A stretch of DNA of 64,000 nucleotides from a bacterium. Its GTDB lineage: Bacteria; Bdellovibrionota_C; UBA2361; RFPC01. The stretch's first letter is position 1. Each line of letters begins with the position of its first letter. This document shows, in pieces, positions 42,013 through 51,664 of the stretch. The stretch is taken from positions 1 to 64,000 of the forward strand of contig JAUIBK010000017.1 of assembly GCA_030428205.1 (NCBI GenBank), written 5' to 3'. The position numbers and the translations under genes are program-made. The notes under the pieces are model-generated. The model worked only from the letters and a program-made list of their open reading frames with translations, ran no database searches and was not told where the DNA came from.

Positions 42013-44058
42013 TTAAAGCAGTGGTGCAATAAGGAGCGCCACAATTGACATCAACTTCACAAGGATGTTGAGTGACGGGCCAGAGGTGTCCTTACAAGGG
42101 TCACCAACTGTATCACCAACAACAGCAGCTTTGTGAGCTTCTGATCCCTTCTGCTCACCTTCTACCATTCCTTGCTCAATATACTTTTTCGCGTTATCCC
42201 ATGCCCCACCAGCGTTTGACATGAAGAGGGCAAGGACAACACCAACGACAGTTGCACCAAGAAGCATTCCAGCAAGAGCAGACGCTCCAAGAACAAATCC
42301 AACAAGAACCGGAGCAACGATAGCGATAATACCTGGAAGTCTCATCTCTTTCAAAGCAGCGGTAGTTGAGATCGCCACACACTTCGATACTTCAGGCTTA
42401 ACCCCTTCTTTTCCTTCAAGAAGACCAGGGATCTCTTTGAATTGACGTCGAATTTCAGTAACCATCTGCCCTGCAGCTTTCCCAACCGAAGTCATGGTGA
42501 GCGCAGAGATAATACAAGGAAGCGCTCCACCAATCAGAACACCAACGATGAGGCGTGGATTAATGATGGAGAAATCAACTGTCACTCCTGCTGATTGAAT
42601 TGTCTGAGCAAAGGCTGCAAACAGCGCCAGGGCGGTAAGAGCCGCTGAGCCAATAGCAAATCCTTTTCCGATAGCAGCAGTAGTGTTTCCAATACTGTCG
42701 AGCTTATCTGTAATTGCACGGGTTTCTTCGCCAAGCTCTGACATCTCTGAGATACCACCGGCGTTATCTGCAATAGGACCATAAGCATCAACACTCATGG
42801 TCACACCAACGGTTGAGAGCATCGCAACAGCAGCAATCGCAACACCGTAGAGGCCAGCAGCCCAGTTAGAAAGAACGATAGTGAATGCAATGATAAAAAG
42901 TGGAGCAGCACAGCTCATGAAGCCTGTCGCCATACCACTAATAATGTTTGTCGCCGGTCCTGTCTTCGAGGCGTCAGCAATTCCATAAACAGGCTTCATC
43001 GCTGTGTAGTACTCAGCGGTAAGACCGATTCCAATCCCACTGAGCGTTCCAAGAACCATAGCAATCCAGATAGAGAAGTTCATGTAACTTCCAGAGAAGA
43101 TAGTGAAAGCAGCCATAGCAGCAAGAAAGATGAAGGCCGCAACGAAAGTTGAGTTGCGGAGCGCTGCTGCAGGATCGCTATCTTTGAACTGATGCATGCT
43201 CTTAATACCAATAAGAGAAGCGATAAGACCAACAACACCCATAATAAAAGGAGTAATCATGAGGTGAGTTTGGAAGTCCCAAGCAGTATCAGAGGCTGCA
43301 TTAAAAGAAGAGATCGACTCAAGCATTCCAACTGACATCGTAGCTGCAATAGCCATAGCAGCAATCATAGAACCGACGTAAGATTCAAAGATATCTGCTC
43401 CCATCCCAGCAACATCACCAACATTATCGCCAACGTTATCAGCGATAACACCAGGGTTACGTGGATCATCTTCTGGGATACCAGCTTCAACTTTACCAAC
43501 GAGGTCAGCACCTACATCGGCAGCTTTGGTGTAAATCCCTCCGCCGACACGTGCAAAGAGAGCAACAGAAGATGCTCCCATACCAAAGCCGACGAAATAT
43601 TGAGAAATATGTTGAACATCGAAAATGATATAGAGGATACCAAGCCCTAGCAGACCAAGGCTTGCAACACTCATCCCCATCACAGCACCACCATTAAAAG
43701 CGGTCATGAGCGCAGAACCAGGATTGTTTTCTGAGGCTGCGTGAGTAGTTCGAACGTTTGCGCTTGTTGCAGCGGTCATTCCGGCAAAGCTTGCAGCAAG
43801 AGAACAGAGTGAGCCAACCACATAAGAGATCGCAACAGGAAATTCCATTGTGAGCCAGAGAATAAGAAAAACTGAAGCGATAAATACGCCGAGGTACCCA
43901 GCTTCTTTCTTGAGGAAAGCTAATGCCCCTTCACGGATATCACGAGCAATCTCTTGCATGCGCTCAGAGCCAGCAGGCAATGCTTCTAAATCACTATACG
44001 TTTTATAAGCAAACGCAATTCCAACAGCTCCAACGATCGGCATTGAATACTCAAGCAT
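42013..44058 (-). CDS. hppA: K+-dependent membrane-bound pyrophosphatase (H+ or Na+ pump)
   Basis: 681 residues with about 16 spans. The pyrophosphate-binding motif [21 protein letters not shown] and [15 protein letters not shown] are intact, as are the late DNAKKYIE and [13 protein letters not shown] blocks. Ion dependence is readable: [10 protein letters not shown] places Ala at 461 and Gly at 464, the K+-dependent signature (K+-independent enzymes have Lys and Thr there). It hydrolyses PPi to pump H+ or Na+ across the inner membrane; which ion is not decided here. It follows pth, separated by a hairpin. Confidence 0.95.
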   Translation of the reverse strand: MLEYSMPIVGAVGIAFAYKTYSDLEALPAGSERMQEIARDIREGALAFLKKEAGYLGVFIASVFLILWLTMEFPVAISYVVGSLCSLAASFAGMTAATSANVRTTHAASENNPGSALMTAFNGGAVMGMSVASLGLLGLGILYIIFDVQHISQYFVGFGMGASSVALFARVGGGIYTKAADVGADLVGKVEAGIPEDDPRNPGVIADNVGDNVGDVAGMGADIFESYVGSMIAAMAIAATMSVGMLESISSFNAASDTAWDFQTHLMITPFIMGVVGLIASLIGIKSMHQFKDSDPAAALRNSTFVAAFIFLAAMAAFTIFSGSYMNFSIWIAMVLGTLSGIGIGLTAEYYTAMKPVYGIADASKTGPATNIISGMATGFMSCAAPLFIIAFTIVLSNWAAGLYGVAIAAVAMLSTVGVTMSVDAYGPIADNAGGISEMSELGEETRAITDKLDSIGNTTAAIGKGFAIGSAALTALALFAAFAQTIQSAGVTVDFSIINPRLIVGVLIGGALPCIISALTMTSVGKAAGQMVTEIRRQFKEIPGLLEGKEGVKPEVSKCVAISTTAALKEMRLPGIIAIVAPVLVGFVLGASALAGMLLGATVVGVVLALFMSNAGGAWDNAKKYIEQGMVEGEQKGSEAHKAAVVGDTVGDPCKDTSGPSLNILVKLMSIVALLIAPLL

Positions 44059-44077
44059 AAGTCGTACTCCATTTTAA

Positions 44078-44119
44078 AATCTCCTTACAAGAGACGTAAT
44101 AGCCTCTTCTAAGGAGATT
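44078..44119 (-). terminator. Stem-loop between pth and hppA (terminator or hppA leader attenuator)
   Basis: AATCTCCTTA at 44078-44087 pairs perfectly with TAAGGAGATT at 44110-44119, and AAGAG/CTCTT extend it inward across one mismatch, for about 15 bp. On the reverse strand it is followed at once by TTTT. It ends 20 nt before the hppA ATG, so its position suits both a terminator after pth and an attenuator or ribosome-site control for hppA. Confidence 0.65.
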
Positions 44120-44177
44120 CTAGGTTTCAAATCTCATGGCTGCTCTAAGGACCAAACCCTTAAAGCAAAAACAAAAA

Positions 44178-44783
44178 CTACTTTCTGTGTACCTCATTCT
44201 GGGCTCTCTTTAAGCCGTGCTGAAGGTAACTCCGAAGAGCGTCAATTCCATTATCGAGAAACATCCCAATATGCTTTGTCTCTTCGTCACTAAACCGTCC
44301 AAGAACCCAACTGCTCAACTCCTGCTCTGTGTACTTTCTGCCAGAACTTTCGTCTTGGCGTACCGGGGGTCTCCCCACTCCAAGCCGGAGTCGCAGATAC
44401 TGCTTTGTTCCGAGACGTGATGAAATCGACTTGAGCCCATTATGTCCCCCTTCTCCTCCGCCAAGCTTTAGCCGGACAGTTCCATAAGGGAGATCAACTT
44501 CGTCATGGATGACAACGATCTCATCTGATGGAACCTTAAAAAATTCCATCAATTGCTGGAGCGGTTCCCCACTCCGATTCATGTACGATTGTGGTTTTAC
44601 AAGCGTTACCCGCTCTCCACCAATCGACACATCCATGAAGCTTGCAGAATATTTATCCTTCCAAGCTCCCCCGCCGACAGAAAACTCATCCGCGAGTCTA
44701 TCAACGAGTAAAAACCCTATATTATGCCGCGTGTGTTCATACTCTGAGCCAGGATTTCCGAGCCCAACAAAGAACTTTCGCAC
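44178..44783 (-). CDS. pth: Peptidyl-tRNA hydrolase
   Basis: 201 residues, normal length. The N-terminal block FVGLGNPGSEYEHTRHNIGF contains Asn10 and catalytic His20, and the mid-block PQSYMNRSGE and HDEVDLPYG (catalytic Asp) are intact, with GGGEGGHNGLKSI for tRNA binding. It releases peptides from prematurely dropped peptidyl-tRNA. It follows rplY by two bases in the classic prs-rplY-pth order. Confidence 0.97.
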   Translation of the reverse strand: MRKFFVGLGNPGSEYEHTRHNIGFLLVDRLADEFSVGGGAWKDKYSASFMDVSIGGERVTLVKPQSYMNRSGEPLQQLMEFFKVPSDEIVVIHDEVDLPYGTVRLKLGGGEGGHNGLKSISSRLGTKQYLRLRLGVGRPPVRQDESSGRKYTEQELSSWVLGRFSDEETKHIGMFLDNGIDALRSYLQHGLKRAQNEVHRK

Positions 44784-44785
44784 AA

Positions 44786-45445
44786 CTAAGCAGCAGCCTC
44801 CGCAGCTGGCTCCTCTCCACCTTCAGTCTGTTCACCTTCGGCAGCACCCTCTTCGTCAGCGTCGCTTTCCATAAGGCGAGCCGCTCGACCAGCAACGACG
44901 TTGGCCACAGTCTCATCAGGATTACTCTTCAAGGTTACCCCTTCAGGAAGCTCAAGATCGCCAGTTCGAATACGTTGTCCAAGCTTGAGCTGTGAGATGC
45001 TCACTTCAAACTCAGTTGGAATACAACTCGGTAAACAAGAGAGCTTAATCTCTTTACACTGAACGGTAAGTACTCCACCTTGGTTCTTCACACCCGGCGC
45101 TTCACCTGTTGTAAAGAGTGGAACAGAAACGACAACTGGCTTTCCTTCCTCAAGGAGTTGGAAATCTATGTGAAGAAGTTCGCGGGAGTCTGCCACAAGC
45201 TGAACGTCCTTTACGATACCTTTCTGGCCATCAAGCGCCTTCACTTCACTCTTAAAAGTGAACACCTGACTTGGGAGCGCTTTCTCAGCGAGTTGACGAA
45301 ATTGACGCTCTTCAACTAACGCTGAAGTCCCCTCTTTGCCACTAGCGTAAAGGACAATAGGGACAAAACCTGCTCGACGGGCTCGCTTGCTCTCGCCTTT
45401 TCCAACATCATTACGTTCTTTAAGATCTAAAATAAAATCAGTCAC
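44786..45445 (-). CDS. rplY: Ribosomal protein bL25 (CTC/general-stress form)
   Basis: 219 residues from the GTG at 45445, which has GAGGTG seven bases upstream and gives the usual bL25 start (TDFILDLKERNDVGKGESKRARRAGFVP). The frame is also open from GTG at 45487 and 45454. The long CTC form has the N-terminal 5S-rRNA-binding barrel (about 1-90) and a C-terminal extension (about 95-180). The last 40 residues are strongly acidic (ESDADEEGAAEGEQ..). It follows prs, as in many proteobacteria. Confidence 0.93.
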   Translation of the reverse strand: MTDFILDLKERNDVGKGESKRARRAGFVPIVLYASGKEGTSALVEERQFRQLAEKALPSQVFTFKSEVKALDGQKGIVKDVQLVADSRELLHIDFQLLEEGKPVVVSVPLFTTGEAPGVKNQGGVLTVQCKEIKLSCLPSCIPTEFEVSISQLKLGQRIRTGDLELPEGVTLKSNPDETVANVVAGRAARLMESDADEEGAAEGEQTEGGEEPAAEAAA

Positions 45446-45691
45446 TGTAATCACCTCGACTCTCGTCTCACCACGAACAGCGCGCACGCTACCAAACCTT
45501 ATTTGATAAAGGCATCCAGCGGCATTCGTAGCACCAATTCCAACGGGTACTTTAAAGACTGCCTAAGTAATCATACTTTGGGAGCAAGGTAAATAGCTGA
45601 CGCGGAAAAAGAGGTCAAAAAAGAGAGATTTTGCAGGGTATTACCCCTCTTTTAGGCTTACAAACGAGCCACTGACCACCAGAGCGGAAGG

Positions 45692-46636
45692 CTAACGAAA
45701 TAGACTACTTACTGAGTCTTCTCCGTGAATACGTCGAATTGCCTCTGCGAAGAGCGGCACTACAGATAAGGTTGTGATCTTACTCTCTTTAGGAGACTTT
45801 GCCCGTGAGATCGTATCAGCGACGATAATCTCTTCAAACACTGAGCCTTCAAGCCTCTCAACGGCATTTCCTGACAGCACTGGGTGGACACAACACGCCA
45901 CAACTTTATTGGCTCCTTCACCAAGCAAGGTGTCAGCTGCTTTACAGAGGGTTCCACCAGTATCAACCATGTCATCTACGATTATACAGGTGCGGTCCTT
46001 TACATTACCGACCACCTTCATCTCAGCAACCTGATTTGGGCCTGAGCGCCTTTTGTCAATAATAGCGATATCAACGTTCCCAAGCCGAGTAGCAAACATT
46101 CGAGCTCTTTCAACACCACCCATATCAGGAGAAACAATCGCAAGAGGCTCCTCACCATACTTTTGGGCAAGGTATGGAATCATGACTGGCAAGGCATTGA
46201 GGTTATCAACCGGGATATTAAAAAAGCCCATAATCTGACCGGCGTGGAGATCCATGGTCAAAACACGTGTAGCTCCTGCTGTTTCGATCAGGTCAGCAAC
46301 GAGACGGGCAGTAATTGGCACTCGGGGCTTTAGCTTTCTATCTTGCCGAGCATAGCCGAAGTAAGGAATGACTGCTGTGATACGCCACGCTGATGCACGC
46401 TTCAGAGCATCAATCGCAATCAGCAATTCCATGAGGTGATCGTTCCCTGGTGAGCTTGTGCTTTGTACAATAAACACATCTCTTCCACGTACGTTGTCAC
46501 TAATTTCAATTGAAAGTTCACCATCACTAAAACGAACCACTTCCATTCGACCGATCTCGCGGTGAAGTTGCTCGGACACAGCAGTTGCAAATGATGGATT
46601 GGAGCGACCGGAGAAGACGAGAAGTTGTCGTTCCAA
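45692..46636 (-). CDS. prs: Ribose-phosphate pyrophosphokinase
   Basis: 314 residues, standard length. The N-terminal FSGRSNPSFA block and the ATP region RQDRKLKPRVPITARLVADL are present. The PRPP-binding loop is CIIVDDMVDTGGTLCKAA (about 218-235). The catalytic flexible loop with KRR.GPN (about 195-201) is intact. It makes PRPP from ribose 5-phosphate and ATP for nucleotide, His and Trp synthesis. A tRNA-Gln gene lies 45 nt upstream on the same strand, and rplY-pth follow. Confidence 0.97.
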   Translation of the reverse strand: MERQLLVFSGRSNPSFATAVSEQLHREIGRMEVVRFSDGELSIEISDNVRGRDVFIVQSTSSPGNDHLMELLIAIDALKRASAWRITAVIPYFGYARQDRKLKPRVPITARLVADLIETAGATRVLTMDLHAGQIMGFFNIPVDNLNALPVMIPYLAQKYGEEPLAIVSPDMGGVERARMFATRLGNVDIAIIDKRRSGPNQVAEMKVVGNVKDRTCIIVDDMVDTGGTLCKAADTLLGEGANKVVACCVHPVLSGNAVERLEGSVFEEIIVADTISRAKSPKESKITTLSVVPLFAEAIRRIHGEDSVSSLFR

Positions 46637-46680
46637 GAGAAGTACTCCAGGTTCAGAGTTTTAGTACACAGAGCGAAAAA

Positions 46681-46755
46681 TGGCTGGCCGGGCAGGATTT
46701 GAACCTGCGAATGCCGGAATCAAAACCCGGTGCCTTACCACTTGGCGACCGGCCA
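46681..46755 (-). tRNA. tRNA-Gln (anticodon TTG)
   Basis: The reverse strand folds into a complete cloverleaf of 75 nt with encoded CCA. Acceptor arms TGGCCGG and CCGGCCA pair perfectly, with G as discriminator base. The anticodon stem CCGGG/TCCGG carries the 7-base loop TTTTGAT, so the anticodon is TTG (Gln). The T loop is GGTTCAAATCC. It lies just upstream of prs; tRNA-Gln-prs-rplY-pth is a known arrangement in deltaproteobacterial-type genomes. Confidence 0.97.
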
Positions 46756-46803
46756 ACTCCTTACCCCAAACTTTAGAACAAACATTCCAAAGCAAAAGGT
46801 GGC

Positions 46804-46809
46804 ACTATA
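46804..46809 (-). promoter_or_regulatory. Possible -10 box of the tRNA-Gln/prs transcript
   Basis: On the reverse strand TATAGT lies 48 nt upstream of the tRNA 5' end and matches five of six consensus positions. The -35 region at 17-18 nt spacing (CCAATT or GCCAAT) is poor. The rest of 46756-47013 shows no gene. Confidence 0.35.
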
Positions 46810-47013
46810 ATGTACATCCTGAGCCCAATTGGCAAGCAGGAGCTGAACAAATTTATGCACTGTCCATAAGAAATCTCGCTTTCTTGGAGACCGAATACTC
46901 AGGAGCCATATTCAGAAATGCTTGGAAGTATGGAGTCACCTCAAAGGGAGCAGGTGCAGCCACAGGGTCCGAGGAACCTGCATTTTCAGGTATGTGGAGT
47001 ATGAAATAGAGCC

Positions 47014-47433
47014 CTAATCAGAGTCTCTATCGTAATCATCATCATCTTGATCTCGATCACGGGACGAATACCGCTTTTCAGCGTTTTCTTGCTCGGTCTT
47101 ACAATCGATACAGAGCTGGGCTACGGGGCGCGCTTCAAGACGTTTTACACCAATAGCTTCACCACACTCTTCACACTCACCGTAGGTCTTATCTTCAATC
47201 TTTCCTAAGGCGTAATCGATCTTTTTAAGAAGCGTAGACTCACGACGACCAATTTTTGCAATGTTTGCTTGGCTAATCTCTAAGGAAGCGATATCTGCGG
47301 GATCTCCACTGCCGTTTTGCAGTTCCTGCTCAGACGATTGTGTCAGATCCATTAAATGCTGGACGATCTTCTTCTTCTCATCGACGAGAATCGCTTTAAA
47401 TTTATCGAGATCTTTCTTTTTAAGAGCCGCCAT
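47014..47433 (-). CDS. DksA/TraR-type zinc finger protein
   Basis: 139 residues. An N-terminal helical hairpin (about 5-75) carries the coiled coil; Asp at SGDPAD in the hairpin tip (about 43-48) fits the DksA acidic tip. The C4 zinc finger is CEECGEAIGVKRLEARPVAQLCIDC (Cys at about 92, 95, 113 and 116). DksA-like proteins bind the RNA polymerase secondary channel and, with ppGpp, alter stable-RNA and amino-acid promoters. The C-terminus is an Asp/Arg-rich tail (RDQDDDDYDRDSD), not a usual feature. It is read away from the tRNA-Gln gene. Confidence 0.88.
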   Translation of the reverse strand: MAALKKKDLDKFKAILVDEKKKIVQHLMDLTQSSEQELQNGSGDPADIASLEISQANIAKIGRRESTLLKKIDYALGKIEDKTYGECEECGEAIGVKRLEARPVAQLCIDCKTEQENAEKRYSSRDRDQDDDDYDRDSD

Positions 47434-47600
47434 AACAGCACCACCGTAAGGTTAGAGTTCAAATAAGGCTGGATTCGGGCAATTCCCGTCTCATCAGGAC
47501 AGCGAGACTACTAGATTTTATAGGCTGAGAAAAGACCTAAAACAAAATAAAACAAGATAAAAATATATATTTTCAATTGGTTAGGAAATATCCGGGCTAC

Positions 47601-49166
47601 CTAACTCCTATCAGAGTATTCCCCAAAGACACTTCTCAGACCATCGGATATCTCACCAAGCGTAGCTTTGGCTCGAATGGCATCAAGAATAACCGGCATG
47701 AGGTTATCCTCTGAACGAGCAACGTCTTGAAGTCTACTCAGCGCACTGTCAGTTTGGGTCTGATCACGAGCGGCTCGGTATCTAGCCAACCTCTCAATCT
47801 GTTCGGACTCACCCTTGGGGTCCATTTTCATAAGTGGTGGCTCACTCTCACCATCGGCCACAAAATCATTTACCCCAACAATAACTTGATCGCTTGACTC
47901 AATAGCTTGTTGATAGCGGTAGGCCGATTTCTCAATCTGCTGTTGCGGGTACCCTTCTTCAATCGCTGTAAGCATTCCACCAATGCTATCGATGTACTCA
48001 ATGCGCTTGGTGGCCTCTTGTTCTAAACGGTCTGTCCACTCTTCAATCAGATGAGAACCACCAAGAGGGTCGACCGAACTCGCAACTCCCGATTCATGCG
48101 CGAGAATTTGCTGGGTTCTGAGCGCAATCGTAGCGCTCTCTTCGGTAGGAAGTCCGAGCGCTTCATCAAAAGAGTTCGTATGGAGTGATTGAGTTCCTCC
48201 AAGCACCGCGGCCAAGGCCTGAACTGTTGTTCGCACAACATTGTTGTATGGCTGCTGCGCAGTCAGTGAGCTCCCCGCTGTTTGAGTATGAAAGCGGAGC
48301 ATCTGCGATTTAGGATTCTTTGAGCCAAAACGCTCCCTCATGATCTTGGCCCACATCCTGCGAGCAGCTCGAAACTTCGCTATCTCTTCGAGAAAATCGT
48401 TATGGCAGTTAAAGAAAAAAGCCAGCCGCGGAGCAAAGTCATCGATCTTGAGGCCAGCAGAAAGAGCGGCTTCGACGTATGCGATAGCATCAGCTAGCGT
48501 GAAGGCTATCTCTTCGACTGCCGTACTACCAGCTTCTCGGATGTGGTACCCAGAGATGCTAATCGTATTCCACTTAGGGACACTATCACTACAAAAAGCG
48601 AAAATATCGGTAACAATTCTCAGAGCTGGCCGAGGTGGATACACATATGTTCCACGCGCAAAGTACTCTTTGAGGATATCGTTCTGAATTGTTCCACGAA
48701 GCTTATCCCACGACACGCCCTGTTGCTCAGCGTGAACGAGCAAAAAGCCCAAGAGTATAGAGGCCGTAGAATTAATCGTCATTGAGATTGAGACATCTTC
48801 AAGCGGGATTCCATCAAAAAGCACCGCAAAATCTTCAAGCGATGAGATCGCAACTCCTACTTTTCCAACTTCACCTGAAACAAGGGGGTGGTCTGAATCC
48901 CTTCCCATCTGGGTCGGGAGATCAAAAGCAACACTCAAACCGGTCGTGCCTTGCTTGAGCAAATAGTGGTAACGCTCATTGGCTTCTCGCGCAGTACCAA
49001 ACCCTGCGTACTGGCGCATCGTCCAAAGCCGCCCACGGTACATTGTCTCTCTCACACCACGGGTGTAAGGATACTCGCCAGGCTTTTCCCCCTCCCCATA
49101 GACTCGCTCAACCCCAAGCTCAGAGGGGGTTACAAAGGTGTCTTTTCGTTCTTTATGCTGAGACAT
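47601..49166 (-). CDS. Methylmalonyl-CoA mutase-like catalytic (large) subunit without the B12-binding domain
   Basis: 521 residues from the ATG at 49166. The TIM-barrel mutase signatures [31 protein letters not shown] and [22 protein letters not shown] are present. The C-terminal cobalamin-binding domain (DxHxxG) is absent, so this must pair with a separate B12 subunit, as in archaeal-type and deltaproteobacterial mutases. The family converts (R)-methylmalonyl-CoA to succinyl-CoA. Near the substrate end it has GVRETMY and MGRDSDHP, where many mutases have Tyr at both Arg positions, so substrate may differ. It is divergent from the acyl-CoA carboxylase genes, consistent with a propionyl-CoA route. 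Confidence 0.88.
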   Translation of the reverse strand: MSQHKERKDTFVTPSELGVERVYGEGEKPGEYPYTRGVRETMYRGRLWTMRQYAGFGTAREANERYHYLLKQGTTGLSVAFDLPTQMGRDSDHPLVSGEVGKVGVAISSLEDFAVLFDGIPLEDVSISMTINSTASILLGFLLVHAEQQGVSWDKLRGTIQNDILKEYFARGTYVYPPRPALRIVTDIFAFCSDSVPKWNTISISGYHIREAGSTAVEEIAFTLADAIAYVEAALSAGLKIDDFAPRLAFFFNCHNDFLEEIAKFRAARRMWAKIMRERFGSKNPKSQMLRFHTQTAGSSLTAQQPYNNVVRTTVQALAAVLGGTQSLHTNSFDEALGLPTEESATIALRTQQILAHESGVASSVDPLGGSHLIEEWTDRLEQEATKRIEYIDSIGGMLTAIEEGYPQQQIEKSAYRYQQAIESSDQVIVGVNDFVADGESEPPLMKMDPKGESEQIERLARYRAARDQTQTDSALSRLQDVARSEDNLMPVILDAIRAKATLGEISDGLRSVFGEYSDRS

Positions 49167-49254
49167 ACGTACGCGTCGCCGATAGTCACTTGATTCTTCT
49201 CTACAAATGCTATTCAATCATCTGACCACTGTAAATAGAATACTTACTCTCCTT

Positions 49255-50805
49255 ATGTCAGCAGCCGAAGAACTCAAACAACGCCAGGAAACAGCTCTCC
49301 TTGGAGGAGGTAAAGAACGGGTACGCAAACAACACGACGCTGGTAAGCTCACAGCCCGCGAGCGGCTTGTCGCCCTGCTCGATCCAGGCACCTTCTCCGA
49401 GATAGATATGTTTGTCACACACCGCAGTGACAATTTTGGCCTCGCTGAAAAAAAGATCTATGGCGATGGAGTTGTGACCGGCTACGGCGCCATTGACGGC
49501 AGACAGGTATTTGTCTTCGCTCAAGACTTTACCGTGTTTGGTGGTTCACTCGCTGAGTTTCATGCCAGAAAGATCTGTAAGGTGATGGATCTCGCCGAAG
49601 AAAACGGATGTCCTATTATTGGACTGAGTGATTCTGGAGGCGCTCGAATTCAAGAGGGCGTGCAAAGTCTTGGTGGGTACGCTGATATTTTCCTACGCAA
49701 CACCCTGTGCTCAGGGGTCGTCCCTCAAATCTCCCTTATTATGGGGCCGTGCGCTGGTGGTGCTGTCTACTCACCAGCCATTACCGACTTCGTCTTCATG
49801 GTCGATAAAACAAGCCATATGTTTATCACCGGCCCTGACGTCATTAAAACCGTTACCCGTGAAGATGTTACCAAGGAGAATCTTGGCGGGGCAATGACAC
49901 ACAACTCAACGAGTGGAGTGGCTCACTTTATCAGCGAAAACGACGAGCAGTGCCTTACCGACTGTAAGCGTCTTCTCTCGTACCTTCCTCAAAACAACCT
50001 CTCTTCCCCACCTCGAATAGATTGTGGCGATATTCCTGGCCGCACAGAACCGAAGCTGAACTCAATTGTGCCCGAAGATCCAAACAAACCATATGACATA
50101 CGTGAGATCATTTGCCCGATTGCAGATGGTGGAGAGTTTCTCGAAGTCCAGCCGTTTTTCGCACAAAACATTGTGATTGGTTATATTCGGCTCAATGGGC
50201 ACTCTATTGGTGTTGTAGCGAACCAACCTCAATCACTTGCTGGCTGTCTTGACATTGACGCAAGCACCAAGGCAGCACGCTTTGTCCGGTTCTGTGACGC
50301 ATTCCAAATTCCTCTGCTCACACTGGTTGACGTTCCTGGCTTTCTCCCTGGTGTAAACCAAGAACACGGTGGAATCATCCGCCACGGTGCCAAACTCCTC
50401 TATGCTTTTGCTGAAGCAACCGTTCCAAAAGTAACTATTATTACCCGAAAAGCTTATGGCGGAGCGTACGATGTCATGAGCTCCAAACATATTCGTGCAG
50501 ACTTCAACTTCGCCTTTCCTACTGCTGAGGTTGCGGTTATGGGCTCAGATGGAGCTGTGAATATCATCTTTCGAAGAGAACTCTCTCAGGCCGAAAAGGA
50601 AGGAAAACTTGAGGAAACCCGTCAGAAATTTATCACTGAGTATCGTGAGAAATTTTCAAACCCTTGGAACGCAGCCGAGCTCGGATATATTGATGCTGTG
50701 ATAGAACCCGCCACAACCCGCCCACGTATTATAGAAGCCTTCGAACTACTGAAAAACAAAAAACAGCTCAACCCGAAAAAGAAGCACGGCAACATCCCAC
50801 TTTAA
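49255..50805 (+). CDS. Acyl-CoA carboxylase carboxyltransferase subunit (propionyl-CoA carboxylase beta/MmdA-like)
   Basis: 516 residues from the ATG at 49255. The crotonase-fold carboxyltransferase halves are present: [29 protein letters not shown] (about 125-137) and [13 protein letters not shown] (N-domain), [21 protein letters not shown] (about 375-395) and [11 protein letters not shown] (C-domain). It moves the carboxyl from carboxybiotin to propionyl-CoA or acetyl-CoA; decarboxylase MmdA and transcarboxylase 12S subunits have the same fold. A biotin-carrier gene follows 284 nt later with a small gene between. A biotin carboxylase subunit is not in the window. No Shine-Dalgarno is obvious. 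Confidence 0.92.
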   Translation: MSAAEELKQRQETALLGGGKERVRKQHDAGKLTARERLVALLDPGTFSEIDMFVTHRSDNFGLAEKKIYGDGVVTGYGAIDGRQVFVFAQDFTVFGGSLAEFHARKICKVMDLAEENGCPIIGLSDSGGARIQEGVQSLGGYADIFLRNTLCSGVVPQISLIMGPCAGGAVYSPAITDFVFMVDKTSHMFITGPDVIKTVTREDVTKENLGGAMTHNSTSGVAHFISENDEQCLTDCKRLLSYLPQNNLSSPPRIDCGDIPGRTEPKLNSIVPEDPNKPYDIREIICPIADGGEFLEVQPFFAQNIVIGYIRLNGHSIGVVANQPQSLAGCLDIDASTKAARFVRFCDAFQIPLLTLVDVPGFLPGVNQEHGGIIRHGAKLLYAFAEATVPKVTIITRKAYGGAYDVMSSKHIRADFNFAFPTAEVAVMGSDGAVNIIFRRELSQAEKEGKLEETRQKFITEYREKFSNPWNAAELGYIDAVIEPATTRPRIIEAFELLKNKKQLNPKKKHGNIPL

Positions 50806-50816
50806 ACAAAGAGACT

Positions 50817-51086
50817 ATGAAACAGGGAAGACCCCTCTCAGCACATTCTTCGTCCATTGCCTCTTCAAGCGAGGACTTTCTCATCGAACGTGTGCCATTT
50901 GTTCACAGCACTACAACGTCTCAAAGCAACGTACTAAGCTCCGAGGAGGCCATTGCTGTAGCGATGGCACTTCACCACCTCCTCCCGAAACTTGAGCAAT
51001 CAGATCAGGAGCAGATGTGGCAAACACATTCACGAGCAGATGCGGTTGCTCGTCGAGACGTAATACGAAGCACGGAGGCAAAATAA
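50817..51086 (+). CDS. Small protein between carboxyltransferase and biotin-carrier genes, function unknown
   Basis: 89 residues, soluble, no membrane span. The N-terminal 45 residues are Ser/Thr-rich. The C-terminal half has a helix with EEAIAVAMALHHLLP (about 43-57), a Gln/Glu region and W-QTHSRADAVARRD (about 68-81). The layout, a helix with Ala/Leu and then a Trp and Arg-rich end, loosely resembles the small epsilon subunits of actinobacterial acyl-CoA carboxylases. OadG-type small subunits sit at this place in decarboxylase operons but carry a membrane span, which this lacks. It begins 11 nt after the carboxyltransferase stop and ends 3 nt before the biotin carrier, so it is a likely subunit or assembly factor. 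Confidence 0.6.
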   Translation: MKQGRPLSAHSSSIASSSEDFLIERVPFVHSTTTSQSNVLSSEEAIAVAMALHHLLPKLEQSDQEQMWQTHSRADAVARRDVIRSTEAK

Positions 51087-51089
51087 GCT

Positions 51090-51512
51090 ATGAGTCGTTA
51101 TAGAGTTACCGTAAAGGGAGAAGAATATGATGTGACTCTCCTACGCAGATCTCATGATTCGATAGCTTTTGAAGTTAACGATTCGAGCTACCACGTTGAA
51201 ATCAAGCCACTGGTAGAAATCAAAGAGAATGCATTTCAAGGTGGTGGGACGGTCGTGACCTCTTCCCCCTCAGAGAGCAAGCAAGCAGCACCAGGGCAAC
51301 TTCTCGCTCCTATGCCTGGTGTTGTCGCTCGCGTTGAAGTTTCCAAAGGAGATACAGTCTCAGCTGGTGACACGCTGCTTGTGATTGAAGCTATGAAGAT
51401 GGAAAACAATATTCCTGCTCCAATTTCAGGGACTGTAGAAGAAATATCCGTATCCGTAGGGGCTGAAGTGAACAAAGACGAACTTCTCGTTACACTCACC
51501 TCCTCCCCTTGA
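51090..51512 (+). CDS. Biotin carboxyl carrier protein of an acyl-CoA carboxylase
   Basis: 140 residues. The C-terminal biotinyl domain (about 70-140) has the biotin attachment motif EAMKMEN with the target Lys in the middle, preceded by LLAPMPGVVARVEV and followed by SGTVEEISVSVGAEV. The N-terminal region (about 1-60) resembles the BC/CT-linking segment of propionyl-CoA carboxylase alpha chains. The preceding linker is Ser/Pro/Gln-rich. It carries carboxyl groups from a biotin carboxylase (not in this window) to the carboxyltransferase encoded at 49255. The tandem arrangement with that gene supports an operon. Confidence 0.93.
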   Translation: MSRYRVTVKGEEYDVTLLRRSHDSIAFEVNDSSYHVEIKPLVEIKENAFQGGGTVVTSSPSESKQAAPGQLLAPMPGVVARVEVSKGDTVSAGDTLLVIEAMKMENNIPAPISGTVEEISVSVGAEVNKDELLVTLTSSP

Positions 51513-51664
51513 TCCAATTGCGCTCACGTGCAACAGTGTTTCTACGACAAGGTTTCGTTGTCGGACGCTGCGTCTCTTCATTTCGTCCTCCGGCCTTTCT
51601 CTTGTATGGACCCGCTGCCACAGAGTTGGCATTGCTTATTAGCCCCCAAACCATAAGGACTTGT

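Noticed and set aside
50817..51086. OadG-type sodium-pump gamma/delta subunit
   Set aside because: OadG proteins have an N-terminal membrane span, which this protein lacks, and no beta-subunit decarboxylase gene is present.
51509..51664. Upstream extension of the SlyD-like gene
   Set aside because: The extra 52 residues are not FKBP-like and lack a ribosome site, whereas ATG 51665 has AAGGA at good spacing.
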